From NCBI GenBank assembly GCA_021299175.1, contig JAJTFY010000004.1, positions 1-34,941 on the forward strand: DNA of 34,941 nt, in the 5' to 3' direction. The notes beneath the pieces were generated by a model. The model saw only the letters and a program-made list of their open reading frames with translations. It did not search any database and was not told the DNA's origin. Both the position numbers and the translations under genes were made by a program. The first letter of the stretch is position 1. The number at the start of each line of letters is the position of its first letter. Of the stretch, positions 17,407 through 26,500 are shown one piece after another. The DNA is from Chitinophagaceae bacterium (lineage in GTDB: Bacteria; Bacteroidota; Bacteroidia; Chitinophagales; Chitinophagaceae).

Positions 17407-17414
17407 CAAAAGTA
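17407..17414 (-). promoter_or_regulatory. -7 box TACTTTTG before the flippase gene
   Basis: Exact TAnnTTTG match on the minus strand, 16 bases before the proposed TTG start at 17390, giving a leader of roughly 10-13 bases. No clear -33 TTTG was found. It supports the TTG start. Confidence 0.5.
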
Positions 17415-17482
17415 AGTGTTCTCTGATCTCCTTGCTAATATCTGTTTTCATTTCATAGATTTACATTGTTAAAATTGAAAGC

Positions 17483-17935
17483 ATGAGAGCAGTGATACAA
17501 AGGGTTTCAAGCGCATCAGTCAAGATCGATGGGAATGTTACTGGTGAAATTCAACAAGGATTGTTGGTGCTTGTCGGCATTGAAAACAGCGATGGTCAGG
17601 AGGACCTTGAGTGGCTTTCCGGCAAGGTCGTCAATTTGCGCATTTTCAATGATGAAGAGGGCGTGATGAACAAGTCTGTGAAAGATATTGAAGGCGGCGT
17701 TCTGGTCGTGAGCCAGTTCACTCTTCACGCAGCCACCAAAAAAGGAAATCGACCTTCCTATATCAGGGCCTCAAAGCCTGAAACGGCAGTTCCTTTGTAT
17801 GAACAATTCAAGCAACAACTCGCAACAGAGTTGGGTAAGGAAATTCAGTCCGGCATCTTCGGTGCAGACATGAAAGTGGAGCTCCTCAACGACGGACCTG
17901 TCACCATCATCATTGATACAAAAAACAAGGAATAA
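17483..17935 (+). CDS. dtd: D-aminoacyl-tRNA deacylase
   Basis: 150 residues, the standard length. It removes D-amino acids, and also glycine wrongly attached to tRNA-Ala, from charged tRNAs; cytosolic dimer. The two active-site signatures are intact: SQFTLHA (77-83) and NDGPVT (136-141), whose Gly138-Pro139 forms the cross-subunit Gly-cisPro motif that provides chiral proofreading. The N-terminus MRAVIQRVSSASV is typical. A one-mismatch -7 box (TAGATTTA, 17456-17463) lies 19 bases upstream. The stop TAA is immediately followed by the ATG of the MazG-like gene with no spacer, so the two are cotranscribed; glyS follows 65 bases after that. Confidence 0.97.
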   Translation: MRAVIQRVSSASVKIDGNVTGEIQQGLLVLVGIENSDGQEDLEWLSGKVVNLRIFNDEEGVMNKSVKDIEGGVLVVSQFTLHAATKKGNRPSYIRASKPETAVPLYEQFKQQLATELGKEIQSGIFGADMKVELLNDGPVTIIIDTKNKE

Positions 17936-18262
17936 ATGACAATCAACGAAGCGCAACAGCAGGTGGATACCTGGATAAAAACCATTGGGGTCAGATATTT
18001 CAGTGAATTGACCAATATGGCCATCCTGACTGAGGAAGTGGGTGAATTGGCAAGGGTCATGGCCAGGAAATATGGCGACCAATCCTTTAAAAAAAATGAA
18101 TCAGCAGAACATTTGGGGGATGAAATGGCCGATGTGTTGTGGGTTTTGATTTGCCTTGCCAACCAGACGGGTATTGACCTGACCGAGGCGTTCAAGAAAA
18201 ACATGGAGAAAAAAACCATCCGGGATGCGGATCGGCACACGGGCAATGAAAAATTGCAATAG
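17936..18262 (+). CDS. MazG-like nucleotide pyrophosphohydrolase
   Basis: 108 residues, a single all-alpha NTP-PPase domain of the MazG superfamily. The magnesium-binding motif is complete: EEVGE (Glu33, 34, 37) and, 25 residues on, EMAD (Glu63, Asp66), followed by VLWVLICLANQTGIDL. Short single-domain members hydrolyse (d)NTPs, often non-canonical ones, to the monophosphate and PPi. The start abuts the dtd stop (TAAATG). Confidence in the family is high; the preferred nucleotide is unknown. Confidence 0.92.
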   Translation: MTINEAQQQVDTWIKTIGVRYFSELTNMAILTEEVGELARVMARKYGDQSFKKNESAEHLGDEMADVLWVLICLANQTGIDLTEAFKKNMEKKTIRDADRHTGNEKLQ

Positions 18263-18289
18263 GCCTGAGTATTTCAATGCCTTGTGTAG

Positions 18290-18321
18290 TTGCACGGCTT
18301 CCCATTGTTTTATTATCTTTG
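18290..18321 (+). promoter_or_regulatory. Promoter TTG-N21-TATCTTTG directly before glyS
   Basis: -33-like TTG (18290-18292), 21-base spacer, perfect -7 box TATCTTTG (18314-18321). Only six bases separate the box from the glyS ATG at 18328, so the transcript should begin at or within a few bases of the start codon. This is the best complete promoter in the window. Confidence 0.65.
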
Positions 18322-18327
18322 CGGGCT

Positions 18328-19770
18328 ATGGTAGTCAATGATCAAAATAAGTTCCAGGCGATTATATCCCATGCAAAGGAATACGGCTTTGTTTTTCAGT
18401 CCAGTGAAATTTACGACGGACTTAGTGCAGTATACGATTATGGCCCATGGGGCAGTGAGCTGAAAAAAAACATCCGCGAAGCATGGTGGAATGCCATGAC
18501 CCGCATGCACGACAATATTGTTGGAATTGATGCAGCCATTTTCATGCATCCTACCACATGGAAAGCTTCAGGGCATGTAGACAATTTCAGCGATCCGATG
18601 ATTGACAACAAGGATTCAAAAAAGCGTTATCGTGTTGATCATCTGATTGAAGGATTTGCAGATGCCTTGAACAAGGAAGGAAAGACCACCGAAGCTGAAA
18701 AGCTGATTGCTGATATGGATGCTTTACTGGCAGCCAATGATTATGCAGGGTTGAAGCAATTGATTGAAGACAATAAAATGAAATGTTCAGTCAGCGGAAC
18801 CTGCAACTGGACGGATGTTCGACAGTTCAATCTGATGTTTTCCACCCAGCTGGGTTCTGTAGCTGAAGATGCAAGCGAGATCTACCTGAGACCAGAAACG
18901 GCGCAGGGTATATTTGTCAACTTCCTGAATGTGCAAAAAACCGCCCGGATGAAAATACCTTTTGGTATTGCACAGGTAGGTAAAGCCTTCAGGAATGAGA
19001 TCGTGGCCCGTCAGTTTATTTTCCGGATGCGTGAATTCGAGCAGATGGAAATGCAGTTTTTCATCAGGCCTGGCACACAGCAGGAATGGTATGCTTACTG
19101 GAAAGCTGAACGCATGAAGTGGCATGAATCCGTGGGCATTCCTGCAGAAAGCTACCGTTTTCACGACCACGTGAAACTGGCCCATTATGCCGATGCGGCA
19201 GTGGATATCGAATATGCCTTTCCTTTCGGGTGGAAAGAGGTTGAAGGAATCCACAGCCGTACTGATTTTGATCTGAAAAGCCATCAGCAATACAGCGGAA
19301 AGAAATTGCAATATTTTGATACGGAGATCAACCAAAACTATGTTCCTTATGTAATTGAAACTTCCATTGGGTTGGACAGGATGTTCCTCCTGACCATGTG
19401 CCATGCCTACCAGGAAGAGAAATGGACCAAGGAAGATGGTACGGAAGACAGCAGGGTTGTACTGAAAATCCCTGCAAAAATTGCCCCCATCAAGCTGGCT
19501 ATTTTACCGCTCTTGAAAAAAGAGGGATTGCCTGATATTGCCAAGGATATCATGGCCACCTGCAGGACGGAGTTCTATTGTTTCTATGAAGAGAAGGATA
19601 CCATTGGAAAGCGTTACCGCAGGATGGATGCATTGGGAACTCCTTTTTGCATCACCATTGATCACCAGACCAAGGAGGATCAGACGGTTACGATCAGGTA
19701 TCGCGATACCATGACACAGGAAAGGATTCCGGTTGAAGGATTGGTTCAGTTCATCAAAAGCAAAATGTAG
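18328..19770 (+). CDS. glyS: Glycine-tRNA ligase (single-chain, alpha2 type)
   Basis: 480 residues. Class II synthetase of the eukaryote/archaea-like dimeric type, not the alpha2beta2 type. It starts KFQAIISHAKEYGFVFQSSEIY with GLSAVYDYGPWGSELKKNI (motif 1 region). RPETAQGIFVNF and GKAFRNEIVARQFIFRMREFEQMEMQFF contain motif 2, and ETSIGLDRMFLL contains motif 3. The C-terminal anticodon-binding domain starts PAKIAPIKLAILPL and ends VTIRYRDTMTQERIPVEGL. The frame is open upstream to 18277, but that segment overlaps the promoter; the ATG at 18328 gives the family N-terminus. It follows dtd and a MazG-like gene and ends 3 bases from the convergent DUF218 gene. Confidence 0.97.
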   Translation: MVVNDQNKFQAIISHAKEYGFVFQSSEIYDGLSAVYDYGPWGSELKKNIREAWWNAMTRMHDNIVGIDAAIFMHPTTWKASGHVDNFSDPMIDNKDSKKRYRVDHLIEGFADALNKEGKTTEAEKLIADMDALLAANDYAGLKQLIEDNKMKCSVSGTCNWTDVRQFNLMFSTQLGSVAEDASEIYLRPETAQGIFVNFLNVQKTARMKIPFGIAQVGKAFRNEIVARQFIFRMREFEQMEMQFFIRPGTQQEWYAYWKAERMKWHESVGIPAESYRFHDHVKLAHYADAAVDIEYAFPFGWKEVEGIHSRTDFDLKSHQQYSGKKLQYFDTEINQNYVPYVIETSIGLDRMFLLTMCHAYQEEKWTKEDGTEDSRVVLKIPAKIAPIKLAILPLLKKEGLPDIAKDIMATCRTEFYCFYEEKDTIGKRYRRMDALGTPFCITIDHQTKEDQTVTIRYRDTMTQERIPVEGLVQFIKSKM

Positions 19771-19781
19771 GCATCATTTTG
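19761..19781. repeat. Inverted repeat spanning the convergent glyS and DUF218 gene ends
   Basis: CAAAATG (19761-19767) and CATTTTG (19775-19781) are perfect complements with a 7-base loop. The glyS TAG starts the loop, and the opposite gene's stop overlaps the end of the loop and the right arm. The hairpin could form in both transcripts, and moderately T-rich sequence follows on the minus side (CTTTTG), so it may be a weak bidirectional terminator. Confidence 0.5.
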
Positions 19782-20541
19782 TCCCTTTCAGTTTAAGGTA
19801 GATAGTGCCGATTCGTTCCTTGAAAAAGCCTCCCCACCCATCCATCGCCCAACTCGCGGGAATCATGTTGGCTGCACTGAACTGTGTGGCAGCGGGAGAC
19901 ATTGAGAAAGCACAAGGATAGGGCCTTACCGCAATTCCGGCCTGCTCAAAGGTGAGCGTTGCCCTGGGGATATGAAAGGCTGAAGTAATCAATACTGCCT
20001 TGGTTTTCAGTCCGCCATTGCGGTCGATGATTTGTTTGGAAAAACGGGCATTCTCCATGGTATTTTTTGATTGATGCTCTATCCAAATGTCTTCTGCAGG
20101 AATGCCAAGATCAATCAGGTTTTTGGCTATAAAATCAGCCTCCATAAAATCATCCTCACTGAACATTCCATTCTGTCCTCCTGATGCAATGATTTTTTTG
20201 ATATGCCCTTTTTTATACAACAAGGCTGTTTGGATGAACCTGTCAGATGACATGTTGAAATGGCCCTGTTTGTTGACCTTGTCGTAGCTGGTCATGCCAC
20301 CCAATACGATGCCGACATCATATTTTTCATTCGCTGTCATGGGCATAGGTGGGGCATGAAATGGGTATTGCAGGTTGTTGATCAACCATGGGTTGGTAAA
20401 GAATAGCAGTGCAGCCAGCGTTATAGTGGCTAGTTTTTTTCTTTTGTTTTCAGTCCTTGCCAATGCGGTTAGGATAATTAAAATGAAGATCCATACGAAA
20501 GGACTTAAAAAAAACTGCAGGATTTTTCCGATGATGAACAT
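19774..20541 (-). CDS. DUF218 (SanA/ElyC/YdcF-like) membrane protein
   Basis: 255 residues. Two N-terminal hydrophobic segments (about 3-22 and 33-55) anchor a DUF218 domain. Its signatures are VGIVLGGM, SSDRFIQTALLYKKGHIKKIIASGG, the EDIWIEHQSKNTMENARFSKQII stretch (E-x-x-S-x-NT-x-EN) and VLITSAFHIPRA. ElyC and SanA relatives affect envelope and peptidoglycan integrity in enterics; the biochemical activity is unsettled, so only an envelope role is inferred. Two starts are possible. The ATG at 20562 lies in the loop of the preceding gene's terminator hairpin. The ATG at 20541 (MFIIGKILQFF) lies just past its U-tract and is preferred. Expression probably relies on read-through from the upstream BNR gene. 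Confidence 0.85.
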   Translation of the reverse strand: MFIIGKILQFFLSPFVWIFILIILTALARTENKRKKLATITLAALLFFTNPWLINNLQYPFHAPPMPMTANEKYDVGIVLGGMTSYDKVNKQGHFNMSSDRFIQTALLYKKGHIKKIIASGGQNGMFSEDDFMEADFIAKNLIDLGIPAEDIWIEHQSKNTMENARFSKQIIDRNGGLKTKAVLITSAFHIPRATLTFEQAGIAVRPYPCAFSMSPAATQFSAANMIPASWAMDGWGGFFKERIGTIYLKLKGTK

Positions 20542-20545
20542 GATG

Positions 20546-20571
20546 AAAAAAGGCCGGCTCATGGGCCGGCC
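20546..20571 (-). terminator. Strong Rho-independent terminator after the BNR/T9SS gene
   Basis: On the minus strand GGCCGGC-CCATGA-GCCGGCC is followed directly by TTTTTT, 7 bases after the stop of the BNR gene. The 7-bp stem is all G/C. The alternative ATG (20562) of the next gene lies in the loop, and the next start (20541) lies 4 bases past the T-tract. Confidence 0.85.
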
Positions 20572-20578
20572 CGGGAAT

Positions 20579-23470
20579 TTAGTTTTTGATAATCTTCTTG
20601 GTGGTTTGGTACTTTCGGTCGTTGCTCGTGATGGTCACGATGTAGGTACCGGATGAAAGATTGCCAAGGTTGATGTTTCCATTCTGGTATCCGGTTTCTT
20701 TTTTTGAAACCACCGCACCAGAGAGGCTGGTTACCTGAACGCTTATTTTTTTGATGTTGTAGAGGTCTCCCACCTGGTAATTGACCAGGTCTTTTGTAAT
20801 GGTGGGATAGATATTCTTGATGAAGCCAGTATTGTTCCTGATGGGGCTGGTGATGGATGTGGTAATGGTAATGGGGTTGCCAATAGAAGCGGCAAACATT
20901 CCGTTGCCATGTGTTCCTACCACCATGGTATTGTCGGTCCAACGGTGTGCCAGTGAGTTGATGATGGCATCGTTCATCATGGCAGCAGGTGTTCCGGCAG
21001 CACCAGTTTCTTTTGCCCAAACCGTACTGACCCCATTGATGGTTTTTGTACTGTATAACCCTATAGAGGTTCCAACATAATATTCAATCCCTGTTGTTTT
21101 TGCAATGATCTCGCATGCCCTTACAGAGGGAATGGCGAGATTGCCTTCTGCAACCTGCCAGGTTGGTTGTCCTGCAGTCGCATTGCCAGTCCAGAATATT
21201 GAATTTACACCATAATTGGAGACAACAGCCATAACGGTGTCCTGGTTTCTTGGATTTACAGAGATGTCTTTTATCACGGAACCGGAGGTCATTCCACTGG
21301 GGGTGATGTCAAAGGGTTGGTTGCTTGGTGTACCCAATTGTGGGTCCTTGAGCCTGTAGATTTTTCCCGTGGATGTGCCGATAAACAGGTGATTGTTGGT
21401 AGAATATGGTCCCCTTGTGGTGGCCAATGCAAAAATGCTTCCAGTCACTCTGGTGCTGACGCCATCCATCAATGTCCAATTTGATGCGGTAACCTTTTCT
21501 GACTCACCCGTTCTGTAAATGTTGTTTTTGGAAACATAATAAAGAAAGTCAGTATTGTCTGGGTCAAGGTGGAAATAAGTGATGAATTCACCGTCAGCAC
21601 TTCCTGTTGGCCTGACAACGGTATACACACCGCTGTTGAGGTCAAATAATTTCATCCTGACCAACTGTCCGGATTGTGAAGCGCAGAACAGGAATTGGTT
21701 GCCGGCAGCATTTTTTTTGGTCATACCCACCTGACAGCCATCACCTCCCCACAAAATATAATGATCATTGCTATCACTCACGACAGGGCCCAGCATACCA
21801 GACTTATCCCTGAAAGTAGTTGAATTGTCTTGTGCACCGCCAAAATAGTTTCTGCTACCGGTTGTAGGGTCTATGCCAACATGATAGTATTGTAGGGTTT
21901 GGTATTGTGCGTTTCCCAATGACCATTCAACAGCAAGTGTCGTGATGTCATTGATATGTCCAATACCGCCATCAGACGCAATCAATACTTTGTTCGGATT
22001 GGTAGGGTCAAAAGCAAAGCTGTGCATATCAGCATGGCTGGCCCCATCAGGGTCTGTATAGGTTAATGATTCTGGACCACCAATATATGTTATACTGGCT
22101 TTGGTTGCAAATCCATCAGTAGACCGATACAAAGAAACACCTCCAGCCAATACCAGATTAGGGTTGGTTGGATGGACTGCCAGTGCCATGTTGTATCCCC
22201 CCTGCATTTCAATATACCGTTGAGAAAAACTACCCCTATAGTTTCTTTGTGCTACCAAGGTATCTGATTTGGTCCAGGTGAAGGGGGTGGTTGTCATGTT
22301 GCACTTGAACAAATCTGCCTCTGGTTTCCTTGAGGCTGCATCATCTGAATTTTCTACCATCACATAGAGGATATTTTGGTCAGAGGGTGCCAATGCCATC
22401 ACTATTCTTCCCCAGCCACCATTGAATTGTCCATCCCCGTCTTTGGTAATGTCATAGCCCCTCCATTCCGGGATAGAGTCCGCAGCATCTTTTATGCCAC
22501 CTGCAATTCTTGTGAATGATCCTGCGTTTCCAGATGGGGATGTAAAAATTCCTGCCAGTGACCTGTCAGCATTTCTGCCACTCATGGCAACAAGTACCCT
22601 TGATCCTGTTTTGTTGATGGCAAGGTCTGCAATTCCACCTTCGGCAGTTGCACCGGTTGTGCTCCCAAATACTTCGACCCATGTATTGCCTCCATCAGCT
22701 GAACGTAAGATTCTTCTGTGTACAGCTGCATAGACATCTCCAGTTATTGGATGAACTGCAAGCTTGTGAACAAAATACCAAGGTGAGGAGGCAGAAAAGG
22801 TAGTAATATCTAAAGGATTGGTGGAAATGATCTTTGACCAAGTAGCCCCGTTATCAATTGATTTAAACATTCCTTCTCCCAATATAAAGCCTGATGGGTA
22901 TCCTGCAGAAGCACCCAGTGGTTCTCCAGTACCTGCATACCAGGTATTTTCAAATCCAGGCCTAGGATCTTGTACCAGGGTTGAAAGACTCCTGACCTCG
23001 TTGGCAGGATGGACAAAAGTCCAGCTGCTGCCACCATTAGTACTCCTGAATATTCCACCAGTGATGCCTCCTGCAATGATCACCTTGTTGGTTGTGCCAT
23101 TGTAGCGTTTGTCAAATACCAGCGTCCTGGTTCTGCCCCCGTTCTGTGAAGGTCCAGCTGCTGAATAAGTATTGTTTACAAGCGGGCTATTGAAGATGCC
23201 ATTTTCACGGATCGGCATATTTCTCATGACCGCCAGCTCCTGAGACCTGATGCCTTCCGGAATCAATCCAGTTTTGGGATCCCTTGTGAGCATCCATTCG
23301 TATTCTGCCCTTTTTTTTGAATTTTCCGTCTCGATTTCTTCATCTTCCTCATTCATGATGGTGAATCTTTTGGGCAAACCAACTTGTTTTTCCTCCCTGT
23401 TGAACAGGTACAATACACCCATGAGGATGATCGCAAAGGCAGGGATGATGAAGACTCTTTTTTTGAACAT
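20579..23470 (-). CDS. Large secreted BNR/sortilin-like beta-propeller protein with T9SS sorting signal
   Basis: 963 residues. After a basic-hydrophobic N-terminus (KKRVFIIPAFAIILMGVLYLF) come about 70 residues of linker. Then a long beta-propeller region carries Asp-box (BNR) repeats such as STNGGSSWTFV, SIDNGATWSKI and SADGGNTWVEV, as in sortilin/VPS10 and xyloglucanase-type propellers. The last 80 or so residues (IYPTITKDLVNY... LSSGTYIVTITSNDRKYQTTKKIIKN end) form a T9SS type A C-terminal domain. It should be secreted across the outer membrane; no glycosidase catalytic pair could be assigned. The ATG at 23506 would add 12 polar residues ahead of the signal; the ATG at 23470 is preferred because it puts KK directly before the hydrophobic core. 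A strong terminator follows. Confidence 0.85.
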   Translation of the reverse strand: MFKKRVFIIPAFAIILMGVLYLFNREEKQVGLPKRFTIMNEEDEEIETENSKKRAEYEWMLTRDPKTGLIPEGIRSQELAVMRNMPIRENGIFNSPLVNNTYSAAGPSQNGGRTRTLVFDKRYNGTTNKVIIAGGITGGIFRSTNGGSSWTFVHPANEVRSLSTLVQDPRPGFENTWYAGTGEPLGASAGYPSGFILGEGMFKSIDNGATWSKIISTNPLDITTFSASSPWYFVHKLAVHPITGDVYAAVHRRILRSADGGNTWVEVFGSTTGATAEGGIADLAINKTGSRVLVAMSGRNADRSLAGIFTSPSGNAGSFTRIAGGIKDAADSIPEWRGYDITKDGDGQFNGGWGRIVMALAPSDQNILYVMVENSDDAASRKPEADLFKCNMTTTPFTWTKSDTLVAQRNYRGSFSQRYIEMQGGYNMALAVHPTNPNLVLAGGVSLYRSTDGFATKASITYIGGPESLTYTDPDGASHADMHSFAFDPTNPNKVLIASDGGIGHINDITTLAVEWSLGNAQYQTLQYYHVGIDPTTGSRNYFGGAQDNSTTFRDKSGMLGPVVSDSNDHYILWGGDGCQVGMTKKNAAGNQFLFCASQSGQLVRMKLFDLNSGVYTVVRPTGSADGEFITYFHLDPDNTDFLYYVSKNNIYRTGESEKVTASNWTLMDGVSTRVTGSIFALATTRGPYSTNNHLFIGTSTGKIYRLKDPQLGTPSNQPFDITPSGMTSGSVIKDISVNPRNQDTVMAVVSNYGVNSIFWTGNATAGQPTWQVAEGNLAIPSVRACEIIAKTTGIEYYVGTSIGLYSTKTINGVSTVWAKETGAAGTPAAMMNDAIINSLAHRWTDNTMVVGTHGNGMFAASIGNPITITTSITSPIRNNTGFIKNIYPTITKDLVNYQVGDLYNIKKISVQVTSLSGAVVSKKETGYQNGNINLGNLSSGTYIVTITSNDRKYQTTKKIIKN

Positions 23471-23574
23471 ATACGTGTTTGGTAACGTGTCTAGCAATTT
23501 AACCATTTTTTCAGCTTACTGTTCTCTTTTTCTGTCATAATAATTTGACCTGAAAAGCCTGAAAAGTTTAATCG

Positions 23575-23582
23575 TATCTTTG
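23575..23582 (+). promoter_or_regulatory. -7 box TATCTTTG before mfd
   Basis: Exact TAnnTTTG match 16 bases before the mfd ATG. The nearest TTTG upstream (23544-23547) is 27 bases away, too far for a standard -33 element. Confidence 0.5.
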
Positions 23583-23598
23583 TTGTTCTTGTGAAGGC

Positions 23599-26500
23599 AT
23601 GAATCTGCAGTTTCTCTTGGATGGCTATGTTCAATCCCCCCCTGTACAGCAGATGGTGGAGGCCATTCTTTTGCCCAAATCACACAAAATCCTTTGCACC
23701 AAAATGGCGGGTTCTTTTCCTGCTCTTTTGTTTTCAGCACTTTATCAGCGCAATGAACTGAACGGACTCAATCACATGGTCATTTTGGAGGATGCAGAAG
23801 AAGCTGCTTATTTTCACAATGACCTGGAACAGCTGATTAACCCCATTGATCTTTTTTATTTTCCTTCTTCCTTCAAAACCAATAAGAATTTCCGGATCCA
23901 GAGCAGCAGCCATGTGATGCTCAGGACAGAAGCATTGACCCGATTGGCCGGAGGCGGAAACAGGAAAATCATCGTGACCTATCCGGAGGCTTTGATGGAG
24001 AAAGTGTCAACAGCCGAGTCACTGTCCTCCAATATCATCAGCATCAAGGTGAATGATCGGCTGGACATCGACCTGGTCATGGAAAAACTCGTGGGCTATG
24101 GATTTGAACGGGCAGATTTTGTATATGAACCCGGTCAGTTTGCTATGCGGGGAGGTATTTTTGATATCTATTCATTTGGAAATGAAAAACCCTACAGGGT
24201 GGAATTGTTTGGTCAGGATGTGGATTCCATCAGGATTTTTGATCCTGAAACCCAGCTCAGTGAGCGCAAACTGCTGCAGGTCAACATCATTCCCAATGCG
24301 GATGCCGCACATGAAGGAGGTGAAAAAATTGATCTTTTCAACCTCATTCCAGACAATACCATCATTTACACAGCGCATTGGCAGTTGTTCATGGATCGTT
24401 ACCGTGATCATGAGGACAATTTGAACCTATACCTTTCCCAGGCTCACCAGCCAACCGATGCCAGGGATACTGATGAAAAGCATACCGAACCAGATCCCAA
24501 TGGTTTTACCCCATTTGAGCGCATGGAGCTTGCCCTGGAGAAAAGAACCATTGTGGAAATGGCGGCCACAGGAACAATTCCTTCTCCTGATGTTGTTCTG
24601 TCTTTTGATATCGCACCACAACCTTCTTTTAACCGCCAGTTTGAGTTGCTGATCAAAGACCTCAAATCCCATGAGGCCGCCAAAAAGCAGTTGTATATTT
24701 TTGCTGAAAATCCAAAGCAGCTCGAGCGACTGTACTCCATTTTTGCAGACCTGAAAGCGGAGATTCAATTTGTTCCAGTTCCTACCGCCATCCATCAGGG
24801 ATTCATTGACAAGAGCAGAGGTATCGTGGTATATACCGACCACCAGATATTCCAGCGCTACCACAAATACAAGATCAAGCAGGCCTACAACAAAAGCAAG
24901 GCGATAACCCTAAGGGCACTCAAGGAATTGCAACCGGGAGATTTTGTGGTGCACATTGATCATGGCGTCGGTGTTTTCAGCGGGTTGCAGAAAGTGCAAA
25001 ATGGTGGCCAAACCCAGGAGGCTGTCAGGATCATCTACCGCGACAATGATATTCTGTATGTGAACATCAACTCCCTGCACAAGATTTCCAAGTATACAGG
25101 GAAAGAGGGAACACCGCCAAAGGTCAATAAACTGGGCAGTGATGCCTGGGTGAAACTCAAGGAAAAGACCAAGGGGAAGGTCAAGGAAATTGCTTTTGAC
25201 CTGATCAAATTATATGCGGAAAGGAAGTCACAGCAAGGGTTTGCGCATACACCTGATAACTACATGCAAACAGAGCTGGAGGCTTCTTTCATGTATGAAG
25301 ATACCCCAGATCAGGGTAAAGCTATTGAGGATGTGAAGAAGGACATGGAAAGCCCCCATCCGATGGACAGATTGGTTTGTGGCGATGTGGGTTTTGGAAA
25401 GACAGAAGTGGCTGTCAGGGCTGCGTTCAAGACCTGCATTGATGGCAGGCAGGCAGCCATTCTTGTTCCCACAACAATCCTAGCCTACCAGCATTTCAAA
25501 ACGTTCAGCGACCGGTTGAAAGATTTTCCTGTAACCGTTGATTTCATCAATCGATTCAAGTCTGCAAAGGAGAAAAAAGAAACCCTCAAAAAAGTTGAAG
25601 AGGGGAAGATTGACATCATTGTCGGAACGCATGCATTGCTTGGCAAAGAAATAAAATTCAAAGACCTTGGCATTTTGGTGATTGATGAGGAACAGAAATT
25701 TGGCGTGGCCCACAAGGAGAAGATAAAGACACTCAAGACAAATGTTGATTGCCTTACCCTCACCGCAACACCCATCCCCAGGACCCTGCAGTTCAGTCTT
25801 ATGGGAGCAAGGGATCTCAGCATCATCAATACCCCTCCTCCCAACCGGCAACCCATTCAGACAGAAGTTCTGGTGTTCAACCAAGACCATATCCGGGATG
25901 CGATTTATTTTGAAATTGAAAGGGGAGGTCAGGTTTTCTTCATCCACAACCGTGTGAGTGGCTTGCCTGAAATGGCAACCTTGATCAGAAGCCTTTGTCC
26001 TGATCTCAGTGTAGGTTTTGCCCATGGCCAGTTGGAAGGGCATGAATTGGAGGAAAGAATATTTGATTTCATCCACCGCAAATACGATGTACTCGTTTGT
26101 ACCAATATCGTAGAGAGTGGTGTCGACATTCCGAATGTCAATACCATTATCATCAACAATGCCCACCAGTTTGGCCTCAGCGATTTGCACCAATTGAGGG
26201 GAAGGGTGGGCCGGAGCAACAAGAAAGCATTCTGCTATTTACTCGCGCCACCCATCAGTGTATTGCCTGCAGATTCACGAAAGCGTTTGCAAACGCTGGA
26301 ACAACATGCTGAACTGGGCTCTGGGTTTCAGATTGCCATGCGCGACCTGGACATTCGCGGAGCAGGGAACATGTTGGGTGGAGAGCAGAGTGGCTTCATG
26401 ATTGAAATAGGTTTTGAGATGTACCAGAAAATCTTGGACGAGGCCATCCGGGAACTGAAAAGAACTTCATTCAAAGATGTGTTCAAGGATGAAATAAGCA

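Noticed and set aside
20559-21020. Minus-strand open frame (153 codons) in a second frame of the BNR gene end
   Set aside because: It is low-complexity His/Gln/Arg-rich sequence in a shifted frame of a gene with a clear T9SS domain.
25480-26193. Minus-strand open frame of 237 codons within mfd
   Set aside because: It overlaps the conserved translocase motifs of mfd on the other strand and resembles no family.
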